From the IMG/VR virus record IMGVR_UViG_3300040801_004062, positions 1-33,271 of that record: a DNA stretch of 33,271 nt; one strand, given 5' to 3'. A model generated the notes under the pieces. That model was not told the DNA's origin. It saw nothing but the letters and a program-made list of their open reading frames with translations, and made no database searches. Shown one piece after another: positions 1 through 6,160 of this stretch. How positions within the stretch are numbered: the stretch's first letter is position 1; each line of letters starts with the position of its first letter. Position numbers and translations under genes: made by a program. This stretch comes from a virus.

Positions 1-67
1 CACATCCCCCAATGCCGCCTTGTCACTAACTGACGCTAAATCAACTGCTTACGCCAAAATAAAATTT

Positions 68-96
68 GGGCTACCTCACGCTGTGGAAGGTAGCCC
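68..96 (-). terminator. Possible minus-strand terminator hairpin
   Basis: The 8-base arms GGGCTACC (68-75) and GGTAGCCC (89-96) are perfectly complementary around a 13-base loop. Read on the minus strand, the stem is followed by AAATTTTATTTT, a T-rich tail that could end leftward transcription. On the + strand no T run follows, so it would not act as a classic terminator there. No minus-strand gene is seen immediately to the right, so the role is uncertain. Confidence 0.3.
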
Positions 97-164
97 GGGA
101 ATGGGTGGAAGACCGGGGCATATTCGAACCCCCCATAGTGATTTAGCGGCCGTTCGTGCCTATA

Positions 165-185
165 CGGTGAAGTACAATCTCACCG
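165..185 (+). promoter_or_regulatory. Inverted repeat abutting the endolysin start
   Basis: CGGTGA (165-170) and TCACCG (180-185) form a perfect 6-base dyad with a 9-base loop containing GTAC. It ends four bases before the ATG at 190. The arrangement CGGTG, two bases, GTAC, a few bases, ACCG, four bases, ATG recurs before the gene at 6161. It could be an operator or a hairpin controlling translation. Confidence 0.4.
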
Positions 186-189
186 CGTA

Positions 190-843
190 ATGGACCACCG
201 TTCCCTACTGTATCTAGTGGCCGCCCTTTCGGTAGGCTACCTTGCTGGTTGCCTGCAACGACCTCACCCGCCCGGCCCGGTAGGCCACGTGACGTGCGCC
301 GTCGTGGTCTACGATACCGTCACCGCGAAGCAAGCGCCCGCCGCCGGCCATTCACCTTCGCATCCTCCCACGACCGCCCCCACCGCTGCCGAAGCCCGCT
401 ACATTTCACGCTTCGCCAAGATCGCTCAACAGGAGGAAGCGCGCTACGGCATCCCGGCGGCGATCACGATTGCCCAGGGGATGCTCGAAAGCTCGGTCGG
501 TCGTAGCCGACTGGCGCGCAAGGCCAACGCCCATTTCGGCCTGAAGTGCTGGAAGGGGGGCTGCGGTGACGATCACTGCCTGCCGCACCATGACGACAGC
601 CCCGATGATCGCTTTCGACGGTACGCCAATGCCTGGCTTTCTTACCGCGATCATTCGGAGTTCCTTTCGGGCGGTGAACGCTACGCCCATCTATTCGACC
701 TACACCTAACCGACTACCGGGGCTGGGCGCGGGGACTTCAGCGGGCGGGGTACGCTACCGACCCGCACTACGCCGATAAACTTATCACTTTGATCGAACG
801 GTGCGGGCTGGCTGCATCCAAAAATCCTACCTATGCCAAGTAA
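190..843 (+). CDS. Exported glucosaminidase-type endolysin
   Basis: Predicted N-acetylglucosaminidase of the FlgJ/LytG type that cuts peptidoglycan glycan strands for host lysis. The core begins near residue 70 and holds the family pattern of a helix with IPAAITIAQGMLESSVG; Glu100 is the expected catalytic acid. The C-terminal half keeps the YRDHSEFL and Y-A-D stretches typical of these lysozymes. Residues 5-20 are hydrophobic and end in LAGC, a lipobox with Cys21 as the possible lipidated residue; the segment is also rich in small residues, like signal-anchor-release endolysins. A Pro/Ala/Thr-rich linker (49-68) joins anchor and enzyme. The next gene starts inside its last 11 bases. The enzyme class is well supported; lipoprotein versus signal-anchor release is open. 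Confidence 0.85.
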   Translation: MDHRSLLYLVAALSVGYLAGCLQRPHPPGPVGHVTCAVVVYDTVTAKQAPAAGHSPSHPPTTAPTAAEARYISRFAKIAQQEEARYGIPAAITIAQGMLESSVGRSRLARKANAHFGLKCWKGGCGDDHCLPHHDDSPDDRFRRYANAWLSYRDHSEFLSGGERYAHLFDLHLTDYRGWARGLQRAGYATDPHYADKLITLIERCGLAASKNPTYAK

Positions 844-1183
844 AACAGGCCATTATCCCGTCCGACGCTGGCGGCTTTCTCCCTCCACCGTAGCCGCCGC
901 CCTACATGCCGTCAGAAGCGGAACGGACAACGACCAACGCCCGATGTCAGAGTTCCGCCGAAAGGAATACGACCTAACGCTACGGGCTGAACGGGCGAAG
1001 CGAGGCCGGTTATTATACGATCCGAAAGGCGGAGCTAAGTGGGGGAAAAGCCCGGCCCGGAGAAATCCGTTTCACGGAATTGAAGATCAGCCACACTACC
1101 TCACCGAAGACGAATATCGGCGGCGAAAGCGTAACTCCACGCTAACGAAATATCCGATGCTCCCATCATGGAAACAAACCTAG
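833..1183 (+). CDS. Hypothetical basic protein
   Basis: I do not recognise this 116-residue protein. It is rich in Arg and Lys, including the stretch RRNPFHGIEDQPHYLTEDEY, and has no signal peptide or membrane segment. An N-terminal extension of about 37 residues precedes an internal Met (944) before the charged part, so the true start could be 833 or 944. Using 833 gives an 11-base overlap with the endolysin, matching the dense packing of the neighbours. The last 16 bases overlap the next gene. Its basic character would allow nucleic-acid binding, but that is only a guess. Confidence 0.6.
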   Translation: MPSKTGHYPVRRWRLSPSTVAAALHAVRSGTDNDQRPMSEFRRKEYDLTLRAERAKRGRLLYDPKGGAKWGKSPARRNPFHGIEDQPHYLTEDEYRRRKRNSTLTKYPMLPSWKQT

Positions 1184-1539
1184 TCATGCCATATACCTAT
1201 CTACCTCCCCACTTTCCGTTTGATGCCGTTACCCATAATGGGATACGAACGGCATGGAACATGATCAAGGATAGTTACCCTCGCCTTATACTGGAGGAGT
1301 GTACCGTGTACGCTAAAAACCCCGTGACACGAAGGAAGAAAGCCGTTCTCACCTTTACCGTTTATTCCCTCAATGTTGGCCTAACGCGGGAAGATGCGGC
1401 CCGTCGTTCTGGGTGCGAAATAGCCTTGGTTGCGGAGTTTGCCTACGACGATCAAACGACCAACGTCCGGCATGCACAACGCTTTTTCAGCGGATTACTC
1501 GAAGCCACCAGACACCTCGGCAACAACCCGACAAACTAA
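1168..1539 (+). CDS. Hypothetical protein
   Basis: I do not recognise this 123-residue soluble-looking protein. The middle part alternates hydrophobic and charged residues, as in a small alpha/beta domain (LILEECTVYAKNPVTRRKKAV, then LTFTVYSLNVG), followed by helices toward the C-terminus. The ATG at 1168 overlaps the previous gene by 16 bases; a second ATG at 1186, three bases after the upstream stop, is an equally good start. It lies in the tightly spaced series from the endolysin to the csf genes. Confidence 0.6.
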   Translation: METNLVMPYTYLPPHFPFDAVTHNGIRTAWNMIKDSYPRLILEECTVYAKNPVTRRKKAVLTFTVYSLNVGLTREDAARRSGCEIALVAEFAYDDQTTNVRHAQRFFSGLLEATRHLGNNPTN

Positions 1540-1551
1540 CTCCACCCCCGC

Positions 1552-1905
1552 ATGAAAATACCCATCTACGCCCTAGCTGCTGTCGGCCTACTAACCATAG
1601 CCGCCATCGGAGCCCAAACCATCATCGACCATTACCGCTTGTGTAAGTGGGAGTGCCAGCGCCGCCGCAAAAAAGGCGAGGAAACGGAATGGGACTTTGG
1701 GCACATACCGATCTTCTTCATTGAAGGGCAACAAGCGGATGAATTACTGAGCTACTTGCAAGGCAGCGAACCCGCCAACCGCAGCCCCTTTCCCACTCAA
1801 CGGGACTTGTTGGAATGGGATCTCATTCACGCCGAAGAAACGGAAGACTACGAGCGGGCGGCACAAATTCGGGATGAGCTAAACCGGATGCAGCGTGATA
1901 AGTAA
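1552..1905 (+). CDS. Small membrane protein with UVR-like helical hairpin
   Basis: Residues 5-24 form a single hydrophobic segment (YALAAVGLLTIAAIGA) that would anchor the protein or act as an uncleaved signal. A short basic stretch (residues 38-43) follows. The last 33 residues match the UVR helical-hairpin pattern of UvrB, UvrC, McsA and ClpC: an acidic helix, then EDYERAAQIRDELNRM. In those families the motif mediates protein contacts. A membrane-tethered UVR-like module is unusual, and the partner is unknown. It starts 12 bases after the preceding gene and overlaps the following one by 11 bases. The motif is seen by eye only. Confidence 0.65.
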   Translation: MKIPIYALAAVGLLTIAAIGAQTIIDHYRLCKWECQRRRKKGEETEWDFGHIPIFFIEGQQADELLSYLQGSEPANRSPFPTQRDLLEWDLIHAEETEDYERAAQIRDELNRMQRDK

Positions 1906-2206
1906 GCAAAATCAAAATCGGGCATTGTCCGATATGATGCGGGACGACGAAGCGGATGGGCTGTACGATACGGGGCACCCGTTGGCAGGCAGGCCCATCT
2001 ATCGCAGTACCGATTGGAAGGAAAGGGTAGCAGCCGATCATTTCAATCCACCCGCTCCCGGCATCTACCGCTGCGTGGTCGGTAGCGTCACCCGCATGTA
2101 CGAGTTCCTAGCTTGGGATGGTCGGCAGTGGTTACAAGCTGATATGGAAAGCCCGGCGCATGGGGTTGTGCAGTGGGATTTGGTGGCCTTTAAGGACGCG
2201 CCGTGA
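1895..2206 (+). CDS. Hypothetical protein, GTG start
   Basis: I do not recognise this 103-residue protein. The GTG at 1895 sits inside the end of the previous gene; a later ATG pair near 1934 is an alternative start. The C-terminal half (PGIYRCVVGSVTRMYEFLAW, then DGRQWLQADM) looks like a small beta-rich fold with Trp-rich strands, a style seen in many small phage proteins. The stop overlaps the GTG of the RuvC-like gene by four bases, so translation is probably coupled to it. Confidence 0.6.
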   Translation: MISKQNQNRALSDMMRDDEADGLYDTGHPLAGRPIYRSTDWKERVAADHFNPPAPGIYRCVVGSVTRMYEFLAWDGRQWLQADMESPAHGVVQWDLVAFKDAP

Positions 2207-2748
2207 AGATGTCCATCAACGAGTTCCGCGCCTACCGGGACGGCCTGAACGCAAAGACGACCGAGGCTAACCGTGCCGCCCTACGAGGCGACCACACCGC
2301 CGTGCTCGGCATCGATCCCGCCTTCCGCAAGGGCGGCATTGGCTTATGTCTTATCAACGGACTGAAGGTCACCTTCCCCAAGGTCCCGACTACCCTTGCC
2401 GCCGTCGATTATATCCGGAAACACGCCCCCCGTTGCCGGGTGGTGATCGAGAACTCCAATCTTCAGAACGCCAGCTTCGACCTATCCGGTTCCAAGCCCG
2501 TGGTTGCCCGCAAGAGCCGCAACGTGGGGGCAAACCAGGCTATCAGCCAAATCCTAGTTGAAGCAGCGCAGGAGCGGTTTGCCGACGTACTGGAGCTCTC
2601 CCCTAAAAACAAGGGGAAAAAGTGGTGCCGAACCCTTGCCCGCTCGGTTGCCGCAAGCCTGGGACACGTCCTGCCTTCGCGCATGAGCCAGGATAAGCGG
2701 GATGCTTACCAGTTGGCCGTCCGGGGGATCAGCAATCGCCACGCATGA
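2203..2748 (+). CDS. RuvC-like RNase H-fold nuclease
   Basis: A 181-residue protein with the signature of phage RuvC-type resolvases. The first strand carries VLGIDPAFRKGGIGLCLI with catalytic candidate Asp38; Glu83 lies in VVIENSN at the end of a second core strand; SQDKRDAYQLAV near the C-terminus supplies the Asp-x-x-Asp pair (Asp164, Asp167) that RuvC uses as its third metal site. RuvC-family enzymes cut Holliday junctions and other branched DNA, which phages use to resolve DNA before packaging. The start is GTG 2203 or ATG 2209. The stop overlaps the csf1-like ATG by four bases (ATGA at 2745-2748), so it is translationally coupled to the CRISPR-like operon and might be a recruited effector; a plain resolvase is the simpler reading. 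Confidence 0.8.
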   Translation: MKMSINEFRAYRDGLNAKTTEANRAALRGDHTAVLGIDPAFRKGGIGLCLINGLKVTFPKVPTTLAAVDYIRKHAPRCRVVIENSNLQNASFDLSGSKPVVARKSRNVGANQAISQILVEAAQERFADVLELSPKNKGKKWCRTLARSVAASLGHVLPSRMSQDKRDAYQLAVRGISNRHA

Positions 2749-3497
2749 CTTCGAAGCCGCATATTGCCCGGCTCTACGAACTCAGCGAACGGCCCGCCTA
2801 CGGACAGGTAGAGGGCGTGTGTCGTGTCACTGGCCTTCCGGGCCGGGGGGTACCCTTTGATAAGTGGGTGAAAAAGACGTTTACCGATTGGCAGTACCTT
2901 TGCCCGGGGGACATTGTGAGTAACGAAGCCCTACTGACCTTCGACGAAAAAAGCGAAGAAATTAAGCGCCGAACCGGTAAGGAAAAGGCCCAAAAATTTC
3001 GCTCTTATTCCCACTTCATAGTCGGGGGGCGGTGGGCGCTTTTCACCAAGGCCAATAAGGTCGAGATGTGGAACGCCCTGTTCGACGCTACCCTAGAAAT
3101 GGCCGTCATCGCCGATTCGGGTCAAAAGCACTTGGTCTTCAAACATCAGCCGGGCACGTGGCAACTTGAAGAACTGCAGGTCTATCCCGACCCCGAACGG
3201 CTCAGGGTAGACCACCTTGCGTTGCAAACCCTTCTTGCCATGGGGTTCAACCAAAAGGAGGCCATCACCGGGACATATCCAGCATACAAACTCGCCCGAC
3301 TGGACAGCCTTACGCAGTGGCTCGAAATCGATACCTACCTGAAGACCCGCCGGCAAAGCGGTCTGTTTCAGATTGCCGCTTTCCTACTTTTTCCCGACGA
3401 AACCATACAACTCAATGACGCACGAACAACTAGTCCACCTGCTGCTACACCCCCTGTTCCGGTGCATTCCGGCGGAATACAAGGTCAGCTATTCTAG
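2745..3497 (+). CDS. csf1: Csf1-like type IV CRISPR large-subunit protein
   Basis: Likely homologue of Csf1, the small Cas8-like protein of type IV effector complexes. Sequence support: an N-terminal finger-like region with Cys26-x-x-Gly, then FTDW (46-49) and Cys53, placed like the Csf1 zinc-finger region with its FTD motif; and a downstream DSGQKHLVFK segment (124-133) resembling the SGQKH stretch I recall in Csf1 proteins. At 250 residues it has Csf1-like length. Only two Cys remain where four would bind zinc, so the finger looks degenerate. The tail after residue 225 is Pro/Thr-rich and probably disordered; it is encoded in the 83-base overlap with the next gene. First gene of the csf set by position. 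The assignment leans on context as well as motifs. Confidence 0.6.
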   Translation: MTSKPHIARLYELSERPAYGQVEGVCRVTGLPGRGVPFDKWVKKTFTDWQYLCPGDIVSNEALLTFDEKSEEIKRRTGKEKAQKFRSYSHFIVGGRWALFTKANKVEMWNALFDATLEMAVIADSGQKHLVFKHQPGTWQLEELQVYPDPERLRVDHLALQTLLAMGFNQKEAITGTYPAYKLARLDSLTQWLEIDTYLKTRRQSGLFQIAAFLLFPDETIQLNDARTTSPPAATPPVPVHSGGIQGQLF

Positions 3498-3750
3498 GAC
3501 CATTTGGGAGCAATTCGAGAGCCGCATCCGTGCGAGCGCCTACACCGACCGGCTTCCTGTTTTCCTGGAAAATATCAAACGCAAGTTGGGCATCCGGTTG
3601 CGTAAGGAATACGTAGCTGGCGTAGCTCAGGTCGTTAACGAAAGCGACGACCGCGCCGTGCTCGCCATGCTGCGCGACGACACGACCTACCTAACCATCC
3701 TGACCCGTCTGCGTAATGATGCGGAAAAGGAACAGATCAAAGAACCATGA
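3415..3750 (+). CDS. Cas11-like small helical subunit (candidate)
   Basis: A 111-residue, almost wholly helical and charged protein placed between the csf1-like and csf2 genes. That is the position, size and predicted fold expected for the Cas11 small subunit of type IV-B effector complexes, which lines the inner face of the Cas7 backbone. Cas11 proteins share little sequence, so this rests on length, helicity and synteny. The ATG at 3415 is chosen because an upstream in-frame start at 3373 would lengthen the overlap with csf1 and has no better leader. The overlap with csf1 is already 83 bases; the stop overlaps csf2 as ATGA. Confidence 0.5.
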   Translation: MTHEQLVHLLLHPLFRCIPAEYKVSYSRTIWEQFESRIRASAYTDRLPVFLENIKRKLGIRLRKEYVAGVAQVVNESDDRAVLAMLRDDTTYLTILTRLRNDAEKEQIKEP

Positions 3751-4718
3751 GAACCTACGAATTAAACGGCCTAGTTACGGCCCTTTCCAGCATAGCCCAT
3801 TCCGGCGGCGAGCGCAACGGCAACATCAGCCAGCTACGCCGAGAGCCGGTCATCCAGCCGGACGGGCGGCCCGAACAGGTGCCCGTAATCTCAGGGAACA
3901 GTATCCGCGGCATCCTGCGCGACCGGGGTATGTACCACATGCTTTCTAAGCTTGGATACGGGGTGCGCGAAGACGGCACGGTCAAAGGCCTGCCTCTCCC
4001 CGCCTTTCACTTCCTATTTTCGGGGGGCAGCCTGACCAGCACCGGGTCGAACGGGCTGGACATCGACGATATGCGCCGCGTAGAGCACCTGCTGCCGCTA
4101 ATGAGCGTATTTGGTGGCGCGATCGGCAATGCCATCAAGCCCGGAAAAATGAAGGTCGGCAAGATGCGTCTACGCTGCCGGGAAAATGACCACCTGCTAC
4201 CCGAACGCTACCGCTTGGGGGAAAACGCGGCGAGCTGCTGGTCGATGACGGGCGTGGAGTTTTATACCCGCCGCGATGACGCGAAGAACGACCGCCTGCT
4301 GCCCATGCTTCACGGTGGCCATCCAGGCATGAAGTACGTCGGGGACGATAACAGTATGTTCGACTCTAAGGAGGTGCGGCAAAAAAAGGACGGAACGCCC
4401 CAGCAGATGATGTACGAAATCGAAACCATCGCTGCCGGTGCGCAGTTCGTGTGGCGCATCATTTTGGAAGACGTGACCGACCTGGAGTTTGAGGCCTTTC
4501 TGACCACTATGCTGGCCTTCAGCCGCTCGCCCTTTATCGGGGGAAAGAGTGCCGTCGGATTGGGCGAAATCAGCATTCACATGGACCGATGGATCGAAAT
4601 TGACAGCCGGCTTGCGGCTACCGGAAAAGAAATTGATCTGCCACTGCTTGAAAAATACGACCGCCACCTAACTGAAAACGCCGAAGACATCCGCGAGTGG
4701 CTACACAACGTGAAATAG
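3747..4718 (+). CDS. csf2: Csf2, type IV Cas7-family backbone protein
   Basis: A RAMP-superfamily protein best read as Csf2, the Cas7 subunit that polymerises along the guide RNA in type IV complexes. After an N-terminal strand with IAHSGGERNGN (16-26) comes VPVISGNSIRGILRD (46-59), the ISGNS-LRG motif characteristic of type III/IV Cas7 proteins. Near the C-terminus is the glycine-rich loop SPFIGGKSAVGLGEI (261-275) that closes the RRM-like core. Its 323 residues fit the family. It overlaps the cas11-like gene by four bases and the CysH-like gene by 22. This is the most confident CRISPR call of the operon. Alternatives such as a Csm3 or Cmr4 homologue are unlikely, because the neighbours are Csf3-like and CysH-like and no Cas10 is present. 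Confidence 0.82.
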   Translation: MRTYELNGLVTALSSIAHSGGERNGNISQLRREPVIQPDGRPEQVPVISGNSIRGILRDRGMYHMLSKLGYGVREDGTVKGLPLPAFHFLFSGGSLTSTGSNGLDIDDMRRVEHLLPLMSVFGGAIGNAIKPGKMKVGKMRLRCRENDHLLPERYRLGENAASCWSMTGVEFYTRRDDAKNDRLLPMLHGGHPGMKYVGDDNSMFDSKEVRQKKDGTPQQMMYEIETIAAGAQFVWRIILEDVTDLEFEAFLTTMLAFSRSPFIGGKSAVGLGEISIHMDRWIEIDSRLAATGKEIDLPLLEKYDRHLTENAEDIREWLHNVK

Positions 4719-5392
4719 CCCGGGCGTACGCGGGCCTTTCTACTTACCGCCGGCGTGTTGCCGCGACACGGGACTGGATCGCCCAACAACTAGAAACGGT
4801 TGAGCGGCCCTACGTGGCTTGTTCGTTCGGAAAGGATAGCGGCGTAATGCTGGATTTGGTCCTCAAAATGCGCCCCAATATTCCGATCCGATTTATCCGC
4901 TGGAAGGTGGAAACGGAGCTGTTCAACAATTTTGACGACGTGATCGGGCAGTGGCAGAACCGCTATCCGGACATGACCCTGGAGCAGGTGACGCACGTCC
5001 GCAAATCGGCTAGCGACTTTCGAAAGGATCGATTTGATGCAAAACCCGGCCGGTACGACAGTTACTTTGTCGGCATACGTGCACAGGAGAGCCGGGGGCG
5101 GCGAATTAGTTTGCGGCACCATGGCATGCGCTACCTGAACACCGCCGGACTCCTGCGCCTATGCCCGTTGGCTTGGTGGAAAACCGAAGACGTAGCAGCC
5201 TATACGGTCATCCATGATCTTCCCCTATTGGACAGCTACCGGTCGCACGGCTTCGAAACTCGCACCGGATCGGGCATTGCTCGGGACAGTCACGGCCAAC
5301 GTGAACTCAGCCTATCAATCTTGAAAAAGCGCGATTTAGCGGCTTTCAACCGGCTACTAGACTACATGCCAGAACTAGCCCAGTGGTCCTAA
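4697..5392 (+). CDS. cysH: CysH-like PP-loop ATPase of type IV-B loci
   Basis: A 231-residue member of the PAPS reductase/adenine nucleotide alpha-hydrolase superfamily. The PP-loop SFGKDSG (43-49) binds ATP or adenylated nucleotide; VGIRAQESRGRR (125-135) is the second nucleotide-site motif; LCPLAWWKTEDVAAY (from 155) is the usual segment before the C-terminal helices. True sulfonucleotide reductases carry a catalytic Glu-Cys-Gly-Leu-His near the C-terminus; it is absent, and the only Cys are Cys42 and Cys156, so sulfate reduction is unlikely. CysH-like proteins are a known partner of type IV-B CRISPR operons, with unknown activity. The GTG start lies inside the csf2 end (22-base overlap). 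Here the gene sits between csf2 and csf3. Confidence 0.8.
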   Translation: MATQREIARAYAGLSTYRRRVAATRDWIAQQLETVERPYVACSFGKDSGVMLDLVLKMRPNIPIRFIRWKVETELFNNFDDVIGQWQNRYPDMTLEQVTHVRKSASDFRKDRFDAKPGRYDSYFVGIRAQESRGRRISLRHHGMRYLNTAGLLRLCPLAWWKTEDVAAYTVIHDLPLLDSYRSHGFETRTGSGIARDSHGQRELSLSILKKRDLAAFNRLLDYMPELAQWS

Positions 5393-5403
5393 TCAAAACA
5401 ACC

Positions 5404-6108
5404 ATGAATGACTCCACTGCTAACCGTCCTACCTCCTTGCGAATCCGCGCCCACCTCGCTACGGGCGTTATCTCTGATCAATGGCTTCCTCTAGATAGTG
5501 TCATGTACTACCACGCCGTGCGGCGGCGCTACGGTTCCCAGACCGTAACCCATGCCCGGCGTGGCGTCCATTTGGAGGGCGGCGGAATCAATCTTCCGTT
5601 ACTGAAGCGGAACGCCAATGCTGGACCCCGATGGTACTACGCTATGTCATTTGCTCAGTGGCCCGAGCACACCGTGGAGAGCAAAACATTCTTCACGAAG
5701 CAGAACCGCCTGCGGTTCCAGCACATGGTTGATTTTCGAGGGAAACGCGGCAAGATTGAGACGAAGAGTGGACGTTACAAGCCGCTGCACGTCCACGTAC
5801 ACGCTCGCCACGCGCTATACATTGATTGGTACTGCACTGGGCATCGCGCAGAAATTGAAGACCTGCTGCGCTTCTGCACTCATTTGGGTAAGAAATCATC
5901 TCAGGGGTGGGGCGAAGTGTTACGTTGGGAGATTGTCGACTGGCCGGAAGCGTGGTATTTGAACGGACCGGGCGGAAAGTTGATGCGGGCCGTGCCCACA
6001 AGGGGACCGGGTTATCTTTACGGTATTCGCCCGAGCTATTGGCTGCCTAAACACCAATTTACGTGTCGAATGCCGGAGGTGCAGAGGGGGGAAGCAAACC
6101 GGGGATGA
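5404..6108 (+). CDS. csf3: Csf3, type IV Cas5-family protein
   Basis: A RAMP protein with Csf3 (Cas5) character, expected to cap the 5-prime handle end of a guide RNA in a type IV complex. The clearest mark is the C-terminal glycine-rich loop LGKKSSQGWGEVLRWEIVDW (161-180). The N-terminal part has the strand pattern expected of an RRM-like fold (LRIRAHLATGVISDQWLPLD, then an Arg-rich YHAVRRRYG helix), and a long basic middle (RLRFQHMVDFRGKRGKIETK) suits RNA binding. The ATG at 5404 has an A-rich leader and is preferred to GTG 5383, which would overlap cysH by 10 bases. It is the last gene of the csf set; a co-axial dyad follows 18 bases after its stop. Confidence 0.75.
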   Translation: MNDSTANRPTSLRIRAHLATGVISDQWLPLDSVMYYHAVRRRYGSQTVTHARRGVHLEGGGINLPLLKRNANAGPRWYYAMSFAQWPEHTVESKTFFTKQNRLRFQHMVDFRGKRGKIETKSGRYKPLHVHVHARHALYIDWYCTGHRAEIEDLLRFCTHLGKKSSQGWGEVLRWEIVDWPEAWYLNGPGGKLMRAVPTRGPGYLYGIRPSYWLPKHQFTCRMPEVQRGEANRG

Positions 6109-6126
6109 ACGGACGAAAGTCGGGGA

Positions 6127-6158
6127 TTCGGTCCGGTGTGGTACGACACAAAACCGAA
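6127..6158 (+). promoter_or_regulatory. Nested co-axial dyad before the membrane protein gene
   Basis: Outer arms TTCGGT (6127-6132) and ACCGAA (6153-6158) and inner arms GTGT (6136-6139) and ACAC (6146-6149) share one centre at 6142/6143, on a GTAC core. Twelve of sixteen base pairs match, so it looks like an operator for a dimeric or tetrameric regulator, or a hairpin covering the start region. It ends two bases before the ATG at 6161, and no T run follows, so it is not a standard terminator. Confidence 0.5.
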
Positions 6159-6160
6159 AG

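Larger units (their letters stand above)
1..189. other. Leader region before the endolysin gene
   Basis: I find no convincing gene here. The stretch holds two inverted repeats listed separately (68-96 and 165-185) and a T-arm-like run near 123-135 that does not fold into a tRNA. A promoter for the rightward transcription unit would be expected here, but I cannot match a full Bacteroidota consensus (TTG, about 19 bases, TAnnTTTG); an A/T-rich patch at 55-67 is the best partial candidate. Confidence 0.5.

Noticed and set aside
112-140. T-arm-like sequence (GGGGGGTTCGAAT on the minus strand)
   Set aside because: The complementary 3-prime stem half, anticodon arm and acceptor stem cannot be found, so it is not a tRNA; a tRNA remnant at an attachment site cannot be supported.
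3716-3949. 77-residue + strand frame over the csf2 start
   Set aside because: Arg/Pro-rich shadow of csf2 with no leader or domain.
4697-5392. CysH-like gene as host sulfate-assimilation gene carried by the phage
   Set aside because: The catalytic Cys motif is absent and the gene is embedded between csf2 and csf3 with overlapping frames.
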